DNA of 64,000 nt from Turritopsis dohrnii (Eukaryota; Cnidaria; Hydrozoa; Anthoathecata; Oceaniidae), in contig BQMF02000029.1 of NCBI GenBank assembly GCA_027922465.2, positions 1,178,001 to 1,242,000 on the forward strand, written 5' to 3'. Below are positions 59,520 through 64,000 of the stretch, one piece after another; position 1 is the first letter of the stretch, and each line of letters begins with the position of its first letter. The notes under the pieces were generated by a model. The model made no database searches and had not been told where the DNA came from. It saw only the letters and a list, made by a program, of their open reading frames with translations. The position numbers were made by a program, and so were the translations under genes.

Positions 59520-60889
59520 TGACCCCTGGTATCATCGCTTTAATTCTGTTGAGTCTGGCATACTTAATACCAGACTCTTTCCACCTCTCTCTGATTTTCA
59601 GAAATGCAGCAACCTACGTCATAGTGTTGTGAAGTTGGACGGAGTATTGTTTTGTTTCGACGATAAACTCTGATAAGTCGGATTTTTCTGAGCTCATTAT
59701 GATTTAGTCATAAATAGAAAGTTTTTCTTGACTAGAGTATAATATATCTTGTATTTCTAGCTAGTTTTGAGGAGATAAACGAATGTATGCGCATGCGCAG
59801 TAAATTAATTTGGCAATTCCGTACTGGGCAGTGCGCAAACCTCAGTTTATTTGCTCGATTCGTTCTGGTGTCTGCAATCCTTCGCCAACAGTTACACTCA
59901 TTTCTTTATGGAAGCATACATGGTGCATTGTCCTGAAGCTCAATATGCTTAAGGTTTTCTGAATTTGACCCTGAACTTATACTTAATGATATGATCAGTT
60001 TCAAAACTCATTTCATGGTCTGCAATGATCTCTTATAACTGTTGGACTTTTATCATTCAATTAATATGAACTCGTTTGACATTCGGTATTATATGAGTAT
60101 CCAATGTTTTGAAATCATTCTTCTCTTTCTTAGTTGACTACGTAGAGAGATATCTAAAGGTAGCCAAGCGTAGCCAATTCTCAGGCTTATTATGCTTTTT
60201 TTTAAGCATGCTCGTAAAAGAGTATAAAAGCTTTGATGCCAGTTGTCTTTTTTGACATGATTGTTTTCTGTTATACCTATTATGTTGCACTTTATTCATG
60301 TTCAAAAGAAATTAAAGTTCTAATTTATTCAACCTCGATTTCATGCTCTATTGCTATCAGCAACCTAGTATTGTTCGCACTTGAATGTTTGAGTCTTATA
60401 AACCTTCAATTGTGCGTTTATTCGCCATTTTGATATAAGTTAGCATCTCATTTCCAGACCCATCTCCAATAGTACTAATAAAAGATTCCTTCTGTGGAAC
60501 CAGTCTACTGCAACCTTGGATTTTATTTACAACACTTCCTTATCTTTAAAATTGGAAGGAAGTCGATTTAGGAGACAGGAGGAAGCATGATTACACCAAA
60601 CATGTTTCAGTATTACTTGAGTACTTACACTTGTTACTATTACAGAATACAAAAATCTAAAAGCTCTTTTTACATAAAATAATCAAATCTCAAAATAATA
60701 CAGACTTCGCTTTAATTGCGTAGTCATGTTGACCTTAGCATTTTATATACTCGATACAATCGTTTATAAATATATACATATAATGAAGTCATCAGTCAAA
60801 TTCATAAATTCGTGCTCTGCTTACAGGAAACTATAATAGCAATAGGTTTTGAAGGGATTAGAAGAACTCTGCAGATTTACTCAAAACCA

Positions 60890-61040
60890 AAAGTTCACAT
60901 CAAAACCGGAAAAAACCACATCAAAACCATTAGAAAGTTCACATCAAAACCGGAAAAAACCACATAAACACCGGAAAAAACCACAACAAAACCGGAAATA
61001 AATCACGTCAAAAACCGGAAATAAATCACGTCAAAAACGA
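60890..61040. repeat. Degenerate tandem repeat (CACATCAAAACCGGAAAAAAC)-like
   Basis: Seven or so units of about 19-21 bases built on ACATCAAAACCGGAAAAAAC drift towards ATAAATCACGTCAAAAACCG at the right end. Confidence 0.85.
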
Positions 61041-61879
61041 ATGATGTTGAAACAGTTCAAAAAAGGTCACAAAAAAAGTAATTAAGAGTTTTTCCGTGCG
61101 TCGGTTATAAATTTTTGTAGGTATTGATTGGTCGACCACTTATGAGGTTGAAAATATGGAAAATGTTCTGTAACCTGATTGGCTCAGTGAAAACAGTGCG
61201 AACCAATCAGATTTGCAGAACTCGCGAACATATCGTCTAGACTTTTGATGATCGGAATGTAACACGATATTCAAATTTATAAACAAATGATCAACGATAA
61301 AGTTCAAATAATACCGTTTACATAAACACCCATATATACACTCGTGGCTACATAAACGCCTATACACTAGAAGTTAATCGGAAATTTCCCACCCAGCGAA
61401 AACGTGAATCAAATGTTGTTACTAAAACATCGTCTTAGCCAACAAGTATGATCTCGTTTTAAAGATTTTAATTGCTTTTTAACATCCCTCTGCAAAATGA
61501 TAGGTGAATGTTACTGAGTAACAATGACAAGTGAAAGACATCAGCACAGTCATCATTTGCGTTGATCATAAGAACTGCACACCTTAACAGAACAAGTACG
61601 AACCTCTGCACAAGTTCTTTCTATTTAGGCATGAATAAAGAATGCAAAGGGTAATTTTATCAATTTAGTCAAAGTTAGTCCATTACTAATCGACGAGTAG
61701 AAAAGGCAACCATTTCGGATGGATGGCCAGGGACTAACAACTTCTGAGGTTTTCTGTCCACTTAGCGTGAAGTGGTCGTTGTCCACTTATTAAACTAACT
61801 CGAAACTCGAAACGGATTTATAAATCATGTGATTTGATGGTTGGAGAAATTTGATAAAACAAAATGTGTTATTCATCTG

Positions 61880-62040
61880 ACAAATTACCATCGCGTCGAT
61901 GTGAAAACACTTACGAAAGTATTTGAACAAATGAGGCTAGCCGTGAGTCTTAACCTCACTAACCCAAACACATATCACAAGGTTTACACCGTAAAAACGT
62001 GATGGCAACAATTTGTCAGACGAATATATCAGTAAGCAAA
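61880..62040. mobile_element. MITE family C
   Basis: Inverted ends ATCTGACAAATTACCATC and GATGGCAACAATTTGTCAGA flank a centre that matches 10877-10955 in reverse complement. This gives at least three family members in the window. Confidence 0.78.
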
Positions 62041-62207
62041 ATACTCTCCGCCAAATGGTAAACCGGCTTTACGCAAAATATACAAATGATTTCAGTTTGA
62101 ACTTCAGAAGTTTATTGATTTGATTCTTGTTGGTGTTATATATTGAACCGCTCTTAATACACCTTTCCCGAATACTGTTTAAATACCGAGTTAATGCTTA
62201 GTTATCA

Positions 62208-62342
62208 AGTTTCGCCTCGTTTCTATGTTTTACATTGTTTTTCTAATTGCATAATGTTTTCAGTAAGCAATAGTTACTCATTCTTTCAGTTCCCCAGTGG
62301 AATAATTAGAAGTAATTAAGAGTTTGAAAAAGAGGCGAAACT
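62208..62342. mobile_element. MITE family B
   Basis: AGTTTCGCCTCGTTTCTA at the left and AAAAAGAGGCGAAACT at the right form the ends. The subterminal AATAATTAGAAGTAATTAAG matches the copy at 33948-34073. Confidence 0.75.
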
Positions 62343-62404
62343 GAGTGGCTAGGCTATAACACGGCGTTTAAACTGAAGTTCGGGAAAGGTGTATTCTACA
62401 TAAT

Positions 62405-62500
62405 AAGCAAATTTTCCAAAAATCACTGCGAAGGATACATTTCTATAGAAATATACTTGAAGAAACTCATCACAACGACCTTTTGACGATTTGCACACTG
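62405..62500 (+). mobile_element. MITE family A, copy 6 (short)
   Basis: CAAATTTTCC, AATCACTGCGAAGGATACAT, ATAGAAATATAC and TTTTGACGATTTGCACACTG are kept. The second inner arm is mostly lost. Confidence 0.78.
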
Positions 62501-63247
62501 GGATACGTGCGTGTCTTGATATTTGTCTACTTATTGACAATAAAATAAAACATTTAAATGTAATATCAAAAATGGTAGCTTTACAGTAAGATTCGAATGA
62601 ATTCGAATTCTTTTATTTTTATGCTACACATGCGTCGTAAATTCAAACATTACTTTATTGAGTTATTGCAACAGCGCATGCGTGAAAAAAACCACAATAG
62701 TTCTATGTGAGACACTCTCTCTTTTTTATAAGAATACTAAAATTTTAAGTGAGTCTGAATATTCTTTCGGGAATTTTGATTTTGAGCCTCGAATGTTCTT
62801 AAAATATTCTTAATTGTTAGATAAGAAAACAGTTTATATATAGGTAATCAAAAAATCTTGTTAAAGATAATCGCTTCTCTTTTTGAACAACAGAAAGTGC
62901 AAGTAGAATGCTAAGTCCAATAAAATTAGTTCAGCACCATTTATTTCCTAAAATTGAACCGGAGCTATATTTTTACAATGTTCTTAAATTTTGAACTATT
63001 CTGAGCCTGAATATTCTTATAAAGTGTTTTCTTATACGAAAAAAAGAAGAGTGTTATGCCGTTTTATAACTGCATACAGCTGCAATAAGCAAACGTGTTA
63101 CAAAACACATATTCACTCGTACAAGAAATCCTTAAGGAGGAACACTTTAAAGGCAACAAAATACGAAAAACCTCTATACAAAGGCCGGATATAAAATAAC
63201 ATCTATATTACAACGAATAATTTGACCCCCGTTTAGGGATATACCTT

Positions 63248-64000
63248 TCATCTATCGCGTGCTAGAAACGTCGATGTAGACGGGGTGTCCAATGATAATC
63301 GTTTTAGTTCTTCAACAATGTGCATTTTCTCACGGTGGACTTGTTCGTATTGTCTTTTGTACGCGTCCTTCCTCTGTTTTAGAATGCTCATTTCATTTGA
63401 AAGGTCCCTCAGTTTGCCTCTTAAAGTCTGGTTTTCACTTTGAAGTTCTTTGTTGTCATGCTGCTCTTGGATAAAATCCTCCTTGTAAACGACAAGCTAA
63501 AAGTAATTGTGTGAGTCGGAGATATTGAACGAAAGATGAAAAAAGCCGTGAATGTTAACAGGAAAAACCGAAGAAAGTTCGGTGTATACGAGAAGATACC
63601 CAAGAACATTGGAAGCTGGCAACAGGTTTAAGTTTAAAATTGAAGCGAACTTCGTCCAACGCTGCGAGGGAGTGCATTTTTATAGACACGTACACACTAT
63701 TTCAATAAAAATGCTCTTCGTCGTAGTTCTCTTTTAACGATTTTACCAACTGGGAATTGACATAAAAATACACTAAGCATATTCCAGATTGATTATTTGA
63801 GAAATATTAAAATACTTTAAGGATCGTTGCAAATTATACCCTTCCTGTAAAAAACAGTGGCTTCAAAGCACTTTGCTTGTCATAAATAATAAGTACCTGT
63901 TGTTTCAGGACTTCGATATTATCTTCATCTGGTTTACAGGCTCCATTTATAGCAGAATCGCTCAACGAAGAAGTGGGAACATAGATTTTGTCTTCACTAC
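63248..64000 (-). CDS. UBAN-domain coiled-coil protein (optineurin/ABIN/NEMO-like), last two exons
   Basis: Partial: the gene enters from the right edge. Exons seen: 63897-64000 (continues off the window) and 63248-63496 with stop TGA, joined in phase 0. The upstream exon is hydrophilic (VPTSSLSDS) and ends IEVLKQQ. The last exon starts LVVYKEDFIQEQHDNKELQS and stays coiled coil for about 60 residues, ending STFLARDR. LKQQLxVYxxDFxxE followed by an N/E-rich helix is the signature of the ubiquitin-binding UBAN/CC2-LZ helix of NEMO, optineurin and the ABIN (TNIP) proteins, which binds linear ubiquitin and tunes NF-kB signalling or autophagy. Seen: a Gln at the canonical Arg of DFxxER (DFIQEQ). 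There is no C-terminal zinc finger as in NEMO or optineurin, so an ABIN-like protein fits best. The exact member is uncertain. Confidence 0.8.
63644..63752 (+). mobile_element. MITE family A, copy 7
   Basis: CTGCGAGGGAGTGCATTTTT, ATAGACACGTACACACTATT, AATGCTCTTCGTCGTAG and GATTTTACCAACTGGG are in order. It lies in the single visible intron of the UBAN gene. Confidence 0.82.

Larger units (their letters stand above)
59520..63247. other. Convergent intergenic region between TUG and the UBAN gene
   Basis: The 3' ends of two genes face each other. It contains a Pu-rich tandem repeat (60890-61040), a partial SINE-like tail near 61690-61745 (CCATTTCGGATGGATGGCCA, similar to the S1 3' body), and three MITEs (61880, 62208, 62405). 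A palindromic TGCGCATGCGCA at about 59788 matches the NRF1 consensus, but it is far from a start codon. No conserved coding sequence was seen. Confidence 0.65.

Overview
This is AT-rich, intron-rich animal nuclear DNA. Six spliced protein genes can be assembled by hand from GT-AG introns whose phases agree at every junction. Two are orthologues of animal-typical families with many exons (18 in the TUG gene, 12 in the SLC38A10 gene). The spaces between them are full of small DNA transposons, tRNA-derived SINEs, LINE remains and Helitrons. This fits an invertebrate metazoan with a moderately compact genome (cnidarian or tunicate are my best guesses), but nothing here fixes the phylum. No bacterial operon, CRISPR array or viral gene was seen.

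Layout. 229-7723 (-): complete nine-exon ecto-5'-nucleotidase (CD73/NT5E-like) with signal peptide and GPI-type C-terminus. 7.7-12.3 kb: intergenic, with a degenerate LINE 3' end and a (TTAC)n tail. 12335-18221 (+): an unrecognised single-pass membrane protein with a Cys-rich ectodomain, a mucin-like Thr/Ser/Pro stalk, one transmembrane helix and a tyrosine-rich tail with an ITAM-like pair. One of its introns holds a foldback element broken by Helitrons. 23050-31585 (+): eleven exons for the C-terminal part of a class II (non-muscle type) myosin rod, with no motor, neck or early-rod exons anywhere upstream in the window. 32605-39760 (-): complete SLC38A10-like amino-acid transporter with a long acidic/lysine-rich tail; LINE remains fill its first intron. 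39.8-50.5 kb: a transposon graveyard, with a ~4 kb minus-strand LINE (zinc finger, endonuclease and a damaged reverse transcriptase) interrupted by a 1.5 kb hAT-like element that carries its own 168-residue ORF. 50565-59519 (+): complete TUG/ASPSCR1 with two N-terminal ubiquitin-like domains and a C-terminal UBX domain. 63248-64000 (-): last two exons of a UBAN-type (optineurin/ABIN/NEMO-like) coiled-coil protein that runs off the window.

The genes do not form one pathway. Loose themes are cell-surface purine metabolism and signalling (nucleotidase, ITAM-like receptor) and membrane traffic or ubiquitin biology (TUG, UBAN protein, SLC38A10). The most interesting items are the ITAM-like mucin receptor, the headless myosin rod, the hAT-like element with its ORF, a seven-copy short inverted-repeat element that repeatedly sits about 30 bp from splice sites, and the SINEs that share the (TTAC)n tail of a LINE. 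All gene models were assembled by eye from splice signals and family conservation, without transcript data.
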